Positions 8,600 through 17,514 are shown, counted from the first letter of the stretch. The stretch: 64,000 nt of DNA from Bacteroidota bacterium (GCA_022564295.1 JADFLR010000002.1:1-64000), one strand, 5' to 3'. The notes: generated by a model from the letters alone, not told the origin. Translations and numbers: made by a program.

Positions 8600-9049
8600 A
8601 TGGAAGAATCAACATACAGAATATTTAATATAATACTTAAATTTATAGGAGTTTGTGGACTAGTTATAGCTAGTCTATTTGCGCTATGGAAATACACAGA
8701 TAATGCTGAAAAACAGTTTAAGAAACCTTATTGGGAAAATAAGTTGAAAATTTATCTTGAAGTGGCTGATGTTATCTCATCTATTGCGGAACTTAATGAG
8801 GGTCCAGAACGGGAAAAAACAATTCAGAAATATTGGACATTATATTTTGGAAAACTAGCAGTAGTTGAGGATCCCGTTGTGGAAATGTTAATGATAGGAT
8901 TTTCTAACTGCTTAGATGGTACATCAGAATGTAATAAATGTGAGTTGCGAAAGCGTGCACTTCAAACTTCTCATGCAATGCGTGAGGCCCTAGGTAAATC
9001 ATGGGATATGGATTTAGAAGAACTAGAAGGATATTATCATAAAAATTAA
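8600..9049 (+). CDS. Small membrane protein, unknown function
   Basis: 149 residues with one N-terminal transmembrane helix (about 8-28, IFNIILKFIGVCGLVIASLF) and a soluble helical domain. Late in the protein is a cysteine cluster (NCLDGTSECNKCEL), which might bind a metal. No family recognised. It shares a cassette with the next gene: only 49 bases and no attC separate them, so the two are probably co-transcribed and functionally linked. Confidence 0.6.
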   Translation: MEESTYRIFNIILKFIGVCGLVIASLFALWKYTDNAEKQFKKPYWENKLKIYLEVADVISSIAELNEGPEREKTIQKYWTLYFGKLAVVEDPVVEMLMIGFSNCLDGTSECNKCELRKRALQTSHAMREALGKSWDMDLEELEGYYHKN

Positions 9050-9098
9050 AAATAAAGGAACATATATCGTTTATTGAAACGATTATACTTGCAAAAAT

Positions 9099-9938
9099 AT
9101 GAGTGCAGAAGAAGAAAAAATTGAACAAGAAATAGCATCGAATTTAAAGTTACCTGATATCAACCTACTAAATAAGCAACCTAAATTTAAGGTTGATATT
9201 CGATATCAGAAAACTATAACCAAAAAGTATATAAAATCATTTTTATATAAACTGAATACTTTCCAATATTTCAATGATCTAATTGAACTATTTAACGAAC
9301 TAAAATATTCGCACCTGATGGTATTATGTAATTATCGGTTTTCATCAGAATTTAATCCAGATTTGAAAGAAAGCTATAATTGGAAGTTGAAATATCATTT
9401 CGAAAATTCCGTATATAGATACTATTCTTTCTGGGAATTAATTGGTCGATTTTTAAATTCATATTTTGACCTTAGACTAGAATTTGATAAAAACGACTAT
9501 CATAAAGAAGGAAATTTTTTCTTCGGTAGAGATGTATATCCTAAGATTCACACTAAATATTACCACAATTATTTGGCAGAATTATTTGAAATTTACGAGT
9601 CGTCGAAAGAAATATTTGATTATCGAATAGAAAAAACTCATAAAAGTAATCCTTCTCTCGAAGGTGTAGACTTATTTGATTCAGTCAGAACAATTATGGA
9701 GGACCGAACATTAACTGAATTACGTATTCGTAATAATTATTCTGCAGAGAAATTGAAAAAATTATCGGAAGAAATTTATGAAAATATTGTTCACACTTTA
9801 GAAATGCTAGGAATATTTTATGAGGTTGGTCACGATGAAGTTGAATTTCTTGATAAAGAGGATCCTTATAAATCAGTAATAACAATACCTACAAAAGAAG
9901 AAATTATTAAAATCAACCAAATTATTAATAAAAGCTAA
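9099..9938 (+). CDS. HEPN-like helical protein, unknown function
   Basis: 279 residues, soluble and predicted mostly helical, rich in aromatic residues. The segment YRYYSFWELIGRFLNSYFDL and the following long helices recall helical HEPN-type proteins such as Cthe_2314-like families, but I see no clear catalytic RxxxxH motif, so this is a weak suggestion. It is the second gene of a two-gene cassette with the preceding membrane protein. Confidence 0.55.
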   Translation: MSAEEEKIEQEIASNLKLPDINLLNKQPKFKVDIRYQKTITKKYIKSFLYKLNTFQYFNDLIELFNELKYSHLMVLCNYRFSSEFNPDLKESYNWKLKYHFENSVYRYYSFWELIGRFLNSYFDLRLEFDKNDYHKEGNFFFGRDVYPKIHTKYYHNYLAELFEIYESSKEIFDYRIEKTHKSNPSLEGVDLFDSVRTIMEDRTLTELRIRNNYSAEKLKKLSEEIYENIVHTLEMLGIFYEVGHDEVEFLDKEDPYKSVITIPTKEEIIKINQIINKS

Positions 9939-9943
9939 AGCAA

Positions 9944-10172
9944 GTATAACAAGCAACTCAAAGCGACCGCAAACCTAATGCGATCATTTTGAGTATTATT
10001 AAGTTTGTAAACAAGTTCAGCATTTTGTTGAGCATAGATAAGTTAAATAATCATTGTTACAGCTCGTTGCGTGGCTGACGCTAATTTACGCAACGGCTGT
10101 TAAATTATTGGCATTTGTGGCTAATGTGGCGTAGCAGTTTTGGGCGGCGCTTTAGTTGCAAGGCCGTTATAT
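9944..10172 (+). other. attC site 11
   Basis: Left arm GTATAACAAGCAACTCAAAG, right arm GGCGGCGCTTTAGTTGCAAGG, end box GTTATAT; the inner GTTGCGT/ACGCAAC stem is present. Confidence 0.92.
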
Positions 10173-10182
10173 TGTTAAATCT

Positions 10183-10911
10183 ATGGTTGATAATGTTAAT
10201 CAAAATATCGCAATGATTTTGGAAGTCGAAACTTCAGCGAAGTTAATAAAATTTGGATTGAGGGAAATCCAAAATCTAAGTGGTGCGAATGTATTTTATT
10301 ATATTCCGTTATTTATGCTTTCAAATGGAATTGAAAGAATGATGAAATGTATTATCTGTTTAAATCATTATAACAAACACAATAACTTTCCAGATCGAAC
10401 TATATTCCCCAAAGGGAAGAAAGGACATAACCTTAAGTTTTTGTTAAATAAAATTACCAATGAATGTTTTAGCGAAGATTATCAATTAAATATTCCGGCT
10501 GCCAAATCAGATATTGCTTTCATAAAAACAAATCTTGAAATAAGAAAATTTTTACAAATATTGTCAGATTTTGCTGAAAGTGATAGGTATCATAACTTAA
10601 ATGTAGTCTTAAATGATCTTAATAAATCTAAAAATCCTGATGATGAATTTGCAAAATTAGAGATGTTTATTCTTGATCGTAATCCTGAAATTAAAAAATT
10701 TATTTATGATCTAATTAAAAGTGAAATCGGCTATTCATCATTAAACAAATATTTAGTCATTTATTTAGAAATATTTATTAGAGCATTATCAAGGTTATTC
10801 ACTATTGGTAATTTGGGCAAGTTAGCAAAACAGTGTTCAATATATTTTAATCATTATTTGTTTTTAACCGATGATAAGCTTGGTCATTCAGATTATTCAA
10901 AGGTAGGGTGA
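10183..10911 (+). CDS. HEPN-like protein, unknown function
   Basis: 242 residues from the ATG at 10183. The central part (LSNGIERMMKCIICLNHYNK, later KGKKGHNLKFLLNKI) has the pattern of helical HEPN-type proteins in which a hydrophobic helix is followed by a G-H-x-L segment. The fold is inferred by eye and not certain. No transmembrane segment or signal. Start by the longer TTG frame inside the attC was rejected. Confidence 0.55.
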   Translation: MVDNVNQNIAMILEVETSAKLIKFGLREIQNLSGANVFYYIPLFMLSNGIERMMKCIICLNHYNKHNNFPDRTIFPKGKKGHNLKFLLNKITNECFSEDYQLNIPAAKSDIAFIKTNLEIRKFLQILSDFAESDRYHNLNVVLNDLNKSKNPDDEFAKLEMFILDRNPEIKKFIYDLIKSEIGYSSLNKYLVIYLEIFIRALSRLFTIGNLGKLAKQCSIYFNHYLFLTDDKLGHSDYSKVG

Positions 10912-10916
10912 GAACA

Positions 10917-11140
10917 ATATAACAAGCAAATCAACACGGACGCCGTAATGTATGCGGCAATTGTATAGTTCTTTAAATACGTTGTAAATATAACATTGCT
11001 GTTAGCAGTGTATTAATAAATTAAATTGTTGCAATCGGCGCGTGTGTTTGATGTTACGCGCAGGTTGCTAATTATTAAAGTGTGTGCAATAATTAGGCAT
11101 TGCAGTTTTGGGGCGCCGGTTATTTGCAACGCCGTTATGT
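10917..11140 (+). other. attC site 12 (third family)
   Basis: Left arm ATATAACAAGCAAATCAACA followed by CGGACGCCG; right arm GGGGCGCCGGTTATTTGCAAC, end box GTTATGT. The interior differs from the first family and includes its own inverted repeat (TTGCAATCGGCGCG / CGCGCAGGTTGC). Confidence 0.85.
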
Positions 11141-11169
11141 TTCTAAGCTGAAATAGAGATTATCAACCA

Positions 11170-12174
11170 ATGAAAAAAATAAAGATATTTGTTGCCTCGC
11201 CGGGTGACGTTTCATCAGAACGCGATGATCTTAAAAAGGTTGTTGACGAAGTAAATACAACAATTGCAAGTTACAAAAATTGTATATTAGAGCTCGTACG
11301 ATGGGAAACACACTGTAGCCCGCGAATGGGGCGTCCACAGGGTGTTATCAATGACCAGATAGGAAAATATGATATTTTCGTAGGAATAATGTGGAAACGG
11401 TTTGGTTCTCCAACTGGAGTTGCGGAATCTGGGACCGAAGAAGAGTTTCGGATTGCTTATCGATGTTGGGAGGAAAATCAGGATTTGCCGATACTATTCT
11501 ATTTTTCTCAGGAGCCATATAATCTCATAAGCTCAGAGGATGTGAATCAGTGTGGCAAAGTAATAGACTTCCGCTCTGAACTTCAATCAAAGGGTTTAGT
11601 TTGGGAGTATCGGGATGCAGCTGATTTTAAGGATGTAGTGCGACCACACCTGGCTAGAACAATTTTAGAGCTTCCTGAAGAAGGTAAGGCTGATCCCTTT
11701 GTCGCCGAGAGTAATAGCAAGCCTGCGTCGCCTACAAAAGTATTTATTGCATCTTCAGCCGAAGGGTTATCCGTAGCTAGAGCAGTTAAAGAAGAATTGG
11801 AAAAAGCCGGTATTCAGACATTTTCTTGGGATAATAGTACTTTCAATATTGGCGGGCCATTCGTTGGAGCACTGGATGACGTACTTGCAAATTGTACTGC
11901 TGCAATAATGGTGCTTACTCCCGATGATGCTGTTACCACAAGAGGCCAAACTCATCCTGTTGCAAGAGAGAACCTTGTATATGAAACAGGTTTGTTTCAT
12001 GGGAGACTTGGCCGAAATCGCACCTTCATTCTTGCGACTGAAGATTTAAAGCTGCCATCTGATCTGGCGGGCGTTTTGTATTTTCGCTACGATCCAGCTC
12101 GGCTAGCTCCTGTTATTTCACAAATAAGTAGACAGATTCATTCGTTAGAGAAAACCGAAGATGACGAAACATAA
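11170..12174 (+). CDS. DUF4062-TIR fusion, likely antiphage NAD-consuming effector
   Basis: 334 residues in two domains. Residues 1-165 match DUF4062: KIFVASPGDVSSERDDLKKV, then WETHCSPRMG and DIFVGIMWKRFGSPTG. Residues 190-325 match the TIR-like domain of CBASS/Pycsar effectors (PF10137 type): KVFIASSAEGLSVARAVKEE, then NCTAAIMVLTPDD and NLVYETGLFHGRLGR; Glu272 is in the position of the catalytic glutamate of that family. Such TIR domains cleave NAD+ when activated during phage infection. No cyclase gene is next to it, so it is either a stand-alone sensor-effector or relies on a partner elsewhere. Activation by DUF4062 is inference. Confidence 0.85.
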   Translation: MKKIKIFVASPGDVSSERDDLKKVVDEVNTTIASYKNCILELVRWETHCSPRMGRPQGVINDQIGKYDIFVGIMWKRFGSPTGVAESGTEEEFRIAYRCWEENQDLPILFYFSQEPYNLISSEDVNQCGKVIDFRSELQSKGLVWEYRDAADFKDVVRPHLARTILELPEEGKADPFVAESNSKPASPTKVFIASSAEGLSVARAVKEELEKAGIQTFSWDNSTFNIGGPFVGALDDVLANCTAAIMVLTPDDAVTTRGQTHPVARENLVYETGLFHGRLGRNRTFILATEDLKLPSDLAGVLYFRYDPARLAPVISQISRQIHSLEKTEDDET

Positions 12175-12228
12175 CAATCGCATTAAAGGCGACGCTCGTA
12201 CCTCGCGCTCTTTATGCGGACGTTAGCT
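12169..12228 (+). other. attC site 13 (60 bp, proteobacterial style)
   Basis: ACATAAC to GTTAGCT in exactly 60 bp, with arms AATCGCATTAAAGGCGACGC and GCGCTCTTTATGCGGACG. This compact form is unlike the 180-260 bp sites around it and suggests that the DUF4062-TIR cassette came from another lineage. Confidence 0.88.
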
Positions 12229-12269
12229 GGCGAGTGTGTTCAACTAAAAGCGTGAAAGGGATCACAAAA

Positions 12270-13230
12270 ATGAAAAATGCATTTAACCCATTTAATCCGT
12301 TCAAACTTATAAGGTTTGTTGTCTTTGCACTAATATTAGCTTCAGTGACAGCCTGTTCAGAAGGAGAAGATACGTCAACAACACGTGAAATCCCTTCGAA
12401 TAACCAAGAGCAGAAAAGATCTCCTGTTTTCTACCATAACCCAGCTTGGTCTCCCGATGGGACGCGGATCGCGTTCTACTCGAACCGGGACGGTAACTTT
12501 GAAATCTACACGATACAGCCTGATGGTGATGATCTAAAGAGGCTCTCGCACCTTGGCGCCGGGGAAATGTCCTGGTCCCCCGATGGGACGCGGATTGCCT
12601 TTGGCTCAAGCCGAGACGGAGAATCGGCGATCTATGTCATGAATGCTGACGGAACGAATCCGATTCGTCTGAGCGACGCAGGCCGTGCGGGTGGCCCGGT
12701 ATGGTCGCCCGACGGCACAAAGATTGCATTCGAGGGCCCGCATCAACGGCAACAGGGACCTCTTCGTGATGAACACCGATGGTTCAGCCACGACGCACTT
12801 GACGGAGCATGAAGCCAATGACTTCCGCCCCACCTGGTCACCAGACGGGACTCAGATTGCCTTTACATCAAAACGCGAAGGAAGCTACGATTTATTCGTG
12901 ATGAATGCTGACGGTTCGAACAAAAACCAACTCACTGACACAGAGGTACACGAAACAAATCCAGCGTGGTCGCCAGATGGCGGAAAACTGCTTTTTACAA
13001 GGGTCGAGGTGGTTGATGACGAGGAAAAGGGGCTCGGGCTCTATGTTTTGGACTTAGCCACCAAGCAAGAGACTCGGCTAACAGCTGATTCGGAACGAGA
13101 GGCCTGCTGGTCGCCGGATGGGAGTAAGATAGCATACGTAACAGATGCTGTTGACGGCAAGGACTTTTCCCTTTACACAATGGATGCAGATGGCTCGAAC
13201 AATGTGCGCTTCATGCCTCCGCCGCGTTGA
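12270..13230 (+). pseudogene. TolB-like beta-propeller lipoprotein, frameshifted
   Basis: The frame from the ATG at 12270 encodes a signal peptide with lipobox ASVTAC and three PD40/WD40-like repeats (WSPDGTRIAFYSNRDGNFEI, WSPDGTKIAF), then shifts near 12730-12745. The repeats go on in the +1 frame (INGNRDLFVMNTDGSATTHL, WSPDGTQIAF) to the stop at 13230. Joined, it would be about 320 residues, a secreted or periplasmic beta-propeller like the C-terminal part of TolB, without an obvious Tol-Pal context. One extra base explains the break; it could be real decay or an error. GC-rich compared with its neighbours, so likely acquired. Confidence 0.75.
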
Positions 13231-13270
13231 GAAGAGCGACGGGGCTTCTCTTGCTTCTAGGCACAAGGCC

Positions 13271-13394
13271 GGCTAACCAGACGCTGCAAGCGACGATGGG
13301 CGTGCCGATCTTGCTTCGATTGAGCGTCGCGTATTCGTTGCTTCATTGAATGATGATGCCCTCAGCCAATCGCGCTTGAGCTTGGCTGTTATAA
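13271..13394 (+). other. attC site 14
   Basis: Left arm GGCTAACCAGACGCTGCAAG with CGACG; right arm CGCGCTTGAGCTTGGCT, end box GTTATAA. GCTgCAAGCGaCG in the left arm pairs with the right arm apart from two extra bases, the usual attC pattern. Confidence 0.75.
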
Positions 13395-13716
13395 CACTTT
13401 TCAAAAATAATTAAATACTATTATATCCTCCCTTATCTTACATAAAACAATTTCCAACATCCCATAAAATACCCGGCAGTTTAAAAAACTGTTTTTTCTT
13501 TAATTAGTTTGATATTTATTTTGTTCATTTGAAGCATTCATTGTTAAATGTTCCATTCGAATTGATTATAAGTTTTATTATCTATTCTTTTGTCCACTTT
13601 TATTTTATAAATTTAAATAGAATTATTTACAAATTTAATTTGGTGTCTGCTATTATATATTATAAGCGAATTAACTCCATTGCAATAATTGGTAACTATT
13701 TACCGCGACGGAGCGG
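13389..13716 (+). repeat. Copy 1 of the glycosyltransferase flank (terminator, presumed promoter, first codons)
   Basis: About 330 bp that closely match 18321-18650, the region in front of and inside the GT4 gene at 18576. The match starts at the attC cut point (TTATAACACTTTTC) and ends near codon 25 of the gene (IAIIGNYLPR, then GCGGC), where the sequence switches to the right half of an attC. It lies directly upstream of the substrate-binding-protein cassette and has the same direction. The small frame across it is not a gene. Confidence 0.8.
13477..13498 (+). terminator. Rho-independent terminator, copy 1
   Basis: CAGTTTAAAAAACTG followed by six T. Copies at 15654 and 18409 share it. Confidence 0.65.
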
Positions 13717-13865
13717 CTTTTGTGGTGTTTTTAAGTTTGGTTAACAAAGTAAAATTGTAGTTTAAGTTTGTACAGTTAAATAAAGATTTTATAAATTATT
13801 GGTAGTAGCTTTCGAATTCGTTATTGTTGTTCGGTACAGACGGCTTATTAGCCACGCCGTTAGGC
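13717..13865 (+). other. attC right half joined to copy 1
   Basis: Interior ATTATTGGTAGTAGCTTTCG and right arm GGTACAGACGGCTTATTAGCC, end box GTTAGGC, as in the second attC family. The matching left arm is missing because the glycosyltransferase fragment occupies its place. Confidence 0.75.
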
Positions 13866-13918
13866 ACTTCAAATAACTCTGGAAAGAACAATTAAAAAAC
13901 ACAAGGTAAAGGTGAAAG

Positions 13919-15163
13919 ATGAGAAATTCTCCAAACTCAATTATGAAAATATCTGCATTCTGTTTGTTAATTATTTTCTATACAGTTTCCTGTGATCAGG
14001 ATAATAACACAGTAGGCGCTGATACCAATGGACATTTAATTAATATTGGATTTTTAAGCGCTAAATCCGGAGGGGCTTCTCATTTCGGGTTACCCGCATT
14101 TTATGCCTATCAATACGCAACAAATGCTTTGGCTGAATATTATGGTGAAAATGTATCAATAAATTCAACGATAATGGATACGCAAAGCGATAAAGATATT
14201 TGCCTTGAAGAATTAATGTCATTAAAACAACAGGGAATTAATCTTGTAATTGGACCTTTTACAAGTTCCGAACTTTCAAATGTCAGGGAATTTGCAAAAG
14301 AAAACAGTATGATATTAATTAGTCCGAGTAGTGTTGCCAGAAGCATTTCTCTTTCAAATGATTACATTTTCAGGATGGCTTCCGATGACAGTTATCAAAC
14401 AGAAGCTATGCTTCAATTACTAAACCGGGATAATATTAAGAGTATTATTTTGATATGGCGGGATGATGTATGGGGCAATGATTTAGCAGGCTTGGTTAAA
14501 TCAGGTTTCAATAATATTGGTAGGGTTGTATTTGACAGCTTAAAATATGATCCGTCAACTGAAGATTATACTTCCATTATCGGGGAATTAGTTACTAAAT
14601 CCGATCAAATGCTAAACAATTACACAGCTTCGGAATGTGCAATATATTTACTCTCATTTAATGAAGCGGAAAGTATTCTCGAAAAGGCTTCCGTTAGCAT
14701 CTCACAACTCGGAGATATAAAATGGTATGGATCATCAGCAGTATCACAATCTTCTCCATTTTTATCAAATTTAACCGCGGCTGCATTTGCAATGCAGGTA
14801 GGATTTCTCTGCCCTATCCATGGACTGGATGACAATGCCCAGGACAAATACACTGCTATTAATTCTTATGTCGAAAGTCAATCGGGACTGAGTGCCAATA
14901 TTTATTCATTTAATACTTATGATGCGCTGTGGCTGGCAGTTGCCGCTAGTTTAATCAGTGATATAAATAATCCTGAAGAATTTGCCGCTTCATTAAGAAA
15001 AACCGGGAGTAGTTATTTCGGTGCTTCCGGTAGAGTTCTTTTTAACGAAGCAGGAGATAGAATCCCTAAGACTTATGATTTCTTTGGAGTTGAGAATGCG
15101 AATGGTGAATACAAATGGATTAGAAAAGCAGTTTTTAATTTTGGGACAGGGATTGTTCACTGA
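13919..15163 (+). CDS. LivJ-type substrate-binding lipoprotein
   Basis: 414 residues. A signal peptide ends in FYTVSC (lipobox). The mature part is a type I periplasmic binding fold: INIGFLSAKSGGASHFGLPA, LVIGPFTSSELSNVREFAKE, LISPSSVARSISLSNDYIFR and IKSIILIWRDDVWGNDLAGL fit leucine/amide-binding proteins of ABC uptake systems or receptor domains. No permease or ATPase gene is near, so it may work alone or as a sensor. A cassette gene closed by the attC at 15442-15571. The duplicated flank upstream could supply its promoter. The start follows AAGGTGAAAG. Confidence 0.82.
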   Translation: MRNSPNSIMKISAFCLLIIFYTVSCDQDNNTVGADTNGHLINIGFLSAKSGGASHFGLPAFYAYQYATNALAEYYGENVSINSTIMDTQSDKDICLEELMSLKQQGINLVIGPFTSSELSNVREFAKENSMILISPSSVARSISLSNDYIFRMASDDSYQTEAMLQLLNRDNIKSIILIWRDDVWGNDLAGLVKSGFNNIGRVVFDSLKYDPSTEDYTSIIGELVTKSDQMLNNYTASECAIYLLSFNEAESILEKASVSISQLGDIKWYGSSAVSQSSPFLSNLTAAAFAMQVGFLCPIHGLDDNAQDKYTAINSYVESQSGLSANIYSFNTYDALWLAVAASLISDINNPEEFAASLRKTGSSYFGASGRVLFNEAGDRIPKTYDFFGVENANGEYKWIRKAVFNFGTGIVH

Positions 15164-15441
15164 TAATGAACAAATTCTTTCTAAGACGACATCAAAAGAG
15201 AAGGGATTTTACTTTACGATTCGAAACGTTTTGAATTGGCGGAAGCGCGAGAGTTATCACCAAGTGAATATCAAAACAAAATCACCGAATATTTCGATCA
15301 CTCGCCAGGAATTGGAATGGCTGGCCGAAAGAGTTGAAATACTCCAGGAATTAACGAAAAAAATCTGTAAGAAAAAGATAGAAAGTTTTACCCAAAGCGC
15401 AGTTTTAAAAAGTTGTAATTTACAGTTGGCTGCACGGGATC
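15164..15441. other. Gene remnant, no intact frame
   Basis: Between the binding-protein gene and the next attC. One frame reads YDSKRFELAEARELSPSEYQ and on to a stop near 15335, looking like a fragment of a real protein that I cannot name. The 154-residue frame overlapping 15021-15485 runs through the binding-protein gene in another phase and is not supported. Confidence 0.4.
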
Positions 15442-15571
15442 GCCTAACTTTTGTTCCAGCCGAACCCGCCATAGATGGTGCTTGAAGAAAGGTAGTTGCG
15501 CTACTCAAGTTTATTGGTAAAATCAAGTTTAGTGTGTAGATATGGCGGGACGGCTGAACATCGCGTTATAT
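15442..15571 (+). other. attC site 15
   Basis: Left arm GCCTAACTTTTGTTCCAGCC with GAACCCGCCATA; right arm TATGGCGGGACGGCTGAACA, end box GTTATAT. The arms pair over about 20 bases with single extra bases. Confidence 0.85.
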
Positions 15572-15892
15572 CACTTTTCAAAAATAATTAAATATTATAA
15601 TATCCTCCCTTATCTTAAATAAAACAATTTCCAATATCCCATAAAATACCCGGCAGTTTTAAAAAACTGTTTTTTCTTTAATTAGTTTGATATTTATTTT
15701 GTTCATTTGAAGCGTTCATTGTTAGATGTTCTATTCGAATTGATTTTAACTATTATAAACTTTTTTTTTTGCTTTTATTTTATAAATTTAAATAGAATTA
15801 TTTACAAATTTAATTTGGTGTCTGCTATTAAATATTATAAGCGAATTAACTCCATTGCAATAATTGGTAACTATTTACCGCGACGGAGCGGC
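15566..15892 (+). repeat. Copy 2 of the glycosyltransferase flank
   Basis: About 330 bp nearly the same as copy 1 and close to 18321-18650. It begins at the attC cut point (TTATATCACTTTTC) and switches to attC sequence at the same GCGGC. It sits directly upstream of the methyltransferase cassette. Confidence 0.8.
15654..15676 (+). terminator. Rho-independent terminator, copy 2
   Basis: CAGTTTTAAAAAACTG followed by six T. Confidence 0.65.
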
Positions 15893-16040
15893 TTTTGTGG
15901 TATTTTTAAGTTTGGTTAACAAAGTAAAATTGTAGTTTAAGTTTGTACAGTTAAATAAAGATTTTATAAATTATTGGTAGTAGCTTTCGAATTCGTTATT
16001 GTTGTTCGGTACAGACGGCTTATTAGCCACGCCGTTAGAC
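15893..16040 (+). other. attC right half joined to copy 2
   Basis: Nearly identical to 13717-13865, ending in GTTAGAC; the left arm is missing. Confidence 0.75.
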
Positions 16041-16060
16041 AGCAAACAGGAGGAAACAAA

Positions 16061-16669
16061 ATGTCAATCAAGAACCTACTTTTTGATCTCTGGTATAGAT
16101 TCGGTAAACCACCTTGGATCATCGACCAGGCGCAGCCTGACCTCATAGCAGCGGTAGAGAAGGGGGAAGTTTGCGGACCTACGGTTCTAGATGTCGGATG
16201 CGGTGCCGGTAACAATGCCATTTATCTTGCCAGTCGCGGCTTCGATGTTACTGGAGTAGATGTTTCCGCCAAAGCCATTAGTATTGCCAAACAAAAAGCT
16301 AGCGAGGCGGAAGTCGATGTAACGTTTATAACGCTCGATGCTTTAAAAATCGGAACTCTTGCCAAGAGATTCGACACTATAATCGACTTCGGGCTTTTCC
16401 ACAACCTTAAGGGAGACCGTGAGCGCTATGTTCGCGCCCTTAGCGCTGTTTGTGCAAGCAAAGGTCAATTTCTAATGCTGTGTTTCAGTGACCAAGCAGG
16501 AGAATATGGCGTTTACCCCCATTTCTACCCTAAACCAATGAGCCAAGATGAGATCCGTGCCTCCTTCTCAGAGGGATGGCAAATTGAGTGGATTCGTTTA
16601 GGGGGAATTCAATCGAACATGAGCGAAAACTATTCGTCGTGGCTAACCGCTATGACATCCAACAAGTAA
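16061..16669 (+). CDS. SAM-dependent methyltransferase, TPMT/TehB-like
   Basis: 202 residues from the ATG at 16061, after a strong ribosome site (CAGGAGG). Motif I is VLDVGCGAGNNAIYLASRGF, followed by VTGVDVS and FDTIIDFGLFHNL. Together with the short N-terminal IDQAQPDL segment this resembles thiopurine- or tellurite-type small-molecule methyltransferases; the substrate is unknown. Composition is more GC-rich than most cassettes, and its attC is the short proteobacterial type, so recent transfer is likely. Confidence 0.85.
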   Translation: MSIKNLLFDLWYRFGKPPWIIDQAQPDLIAAVEKGEVCGPTVLDVGCGAGNNAIYLASRGFDVTGVDVSAKAISIAKQKASEAEVDVTFITLDALKIGTLAKRFDTIIDFGLFHNLKGDRERYVRALSAVCASKGQFLMLCFSDQAGEYGVYPHFYPKPMSQDEIRASFSEGWQIEWIRLGGIQSNMSENYSSWLTAMTSNK

Positions 16670-16688
16670 GACATATGCTGGAAAAGAT

Positions 16689-16759
16689 GCCCAACAAGGT
16701 GTTGCACCGGACGCCTTTTCCGCTAAGCTCCAAAGACGCCGGTGAATTTAACGTTATGT
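16689..16759 (+). other. attC site 16 (71 bp, proteobacterial style)
   Basis: GCCCAACAAGGTGTTGCACC with GGACGCC; right arm GACGCCGGTGAATTTAAC, end box GTTATGT. It is very similar in layout to short attC sites of proteobacterial integrons. Confidence 0.88.
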
Positions 16760-16797
16760 GCTGATTTCTAATCTAGAGTAAAACCAATTACATCGTT

Positions 16798-17352
16798 ATG
16801 GAATATGAAAGTTTAAGAAAAAGAGATATATCAATTAATTTTTGGGCAGCTAATTTTTACGCAATAATTTCTGTTCTCCCAATCCTTATCATTTTATACT
16901 TTTTATATTTATCTATTTGGGAAAAACCAGTTATCTCATTTAAATATCCATATTGGCTAATTTATTTAATTGGTGTGGTTATTCATGAATTAATACACGG
17001 ATTTTTTGCAATGAAATTTAGTAAACAAGGAATGAAAAGTGTCAAGTTTGGAATTTCTTGGAAGTCATTAACTCCTTATTGCCATTGCAAAGAACCTCTA
17101 ACTGTAAGAGATTATCGAATTGTCTTATTAGCACCTCTTGTTATTTTAGGAATTGTTCCAACAATTATTGGACTAATAATTGGGCATAATGGTATTTATG
17201 GTTTTGGGTTACTATTTATTTTAGCAGCTGGAGGTGATTTAATAATATTTTGGAAATTAAGAAATGAGAACAAAAATACATTAGCATTGGATAGTCCTGA
17301 TAAGTGTGGTTGTGTAATATATGAACCTGAAGAATCAAGAGATGATAATTAA
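16798..17352 (+). CDS. DUF3267-type membrane zincin
   Basis: 184 residues with about four transmembrane segments. The motif HELIHG (HExxH zinc site) at about residues 63-68 lies in a membrane helix (LIGVVIHELIHGFFAMKF), and a second region (LAPLVILGIVPTI) matches DUF3267 putative membrane metalloproteases. The tail has a small Cys pair (DKCGC). The target is unknown. It is AT-rich and lies between attC sites 16 and 17. Confidence 0.8.
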   Translation: MEYESLRKRDISINFWAANFYAIISVLPILIILYFLYLSIWEKPVISFKYPYWLIYLIGVVIHELIHGFFAMKFSKQGMKSVKFGISWKSLTPYCHCKEPLTVRDYRIVLLAPLVILGIVPTIIGLIIGHNGIYGFGLLFILAAGGDLIIFWKLRNENKNTLALDSPDKCGCVIYEPEESRDDN

Positions 17353-17361
17353 TAAAAACGC

Positions 17362-17514
17362 ACATAACCCGTAACGCAAATCCGACCACAGTTTTGGTAC
17401 AGTTTTGTTAGTGTTTTTGAGTTTTTGAAAATCGCAAAATATTGTTTTAGACGTGATAAGTAAGGGCGGCGCCTGTCTACCGAAAGGCAGGCTTTAGTTG
17501 TAATACCGTTTTAC
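17362..17514 (+). other. attC site 17 with palindrome insertion
   Basis: Left arm ACATAACCCGTAACGCAAAT with CCGACC; right arm GGCGGCG and TTTAGTTGTAATACC, end box GTTTTAC. The right arm is split by the palindrome CCTGTCTACCGAAAGGCAGG at 17472-17491. Confidence 0.8.

Noticed and set aside
9049-9098. A degenerate attC between the genes at 8600 and 9099
   Set aside because: ACGATTATAC looks like an end box, but there are no arms and only 49 bases, so a two-gene cassette is the simpler reading.
5904-10182. Proteins starting MQGRY at several attC ends (5904, 6595, 10156)
   Set aside because: These begin at a TTG inside the attC right arm. The same five residues come from the repeat, and each gene has an ATG with better context a few codons later.
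1-11140. CRISPR array
   Set aside because: The repeats are 180-260 bp and folded, and the intervals are genes of different length, not short uniform spacers. attC sites explain them.
12307-12833. Minus-strand frames across the TolB-like gene
   Set aside because: They are antisense shadows of a GC-rich coding region with clear WSPDG repeats on the + strand.
13529-13744. 71-residue frame over copy 1 (and its like at 15707-15919)
   Set aside because: It is the 5' piece of the GT4 gene plus its upstream DNA run into attC sequence; indels between copies show the upstream part is not coding.
15021-15485. 154-residue frame
   Set aside because: It overlaps the end of the binding-protein gene in another phase, and its tail runs into the attC at 15442. 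No known domain.
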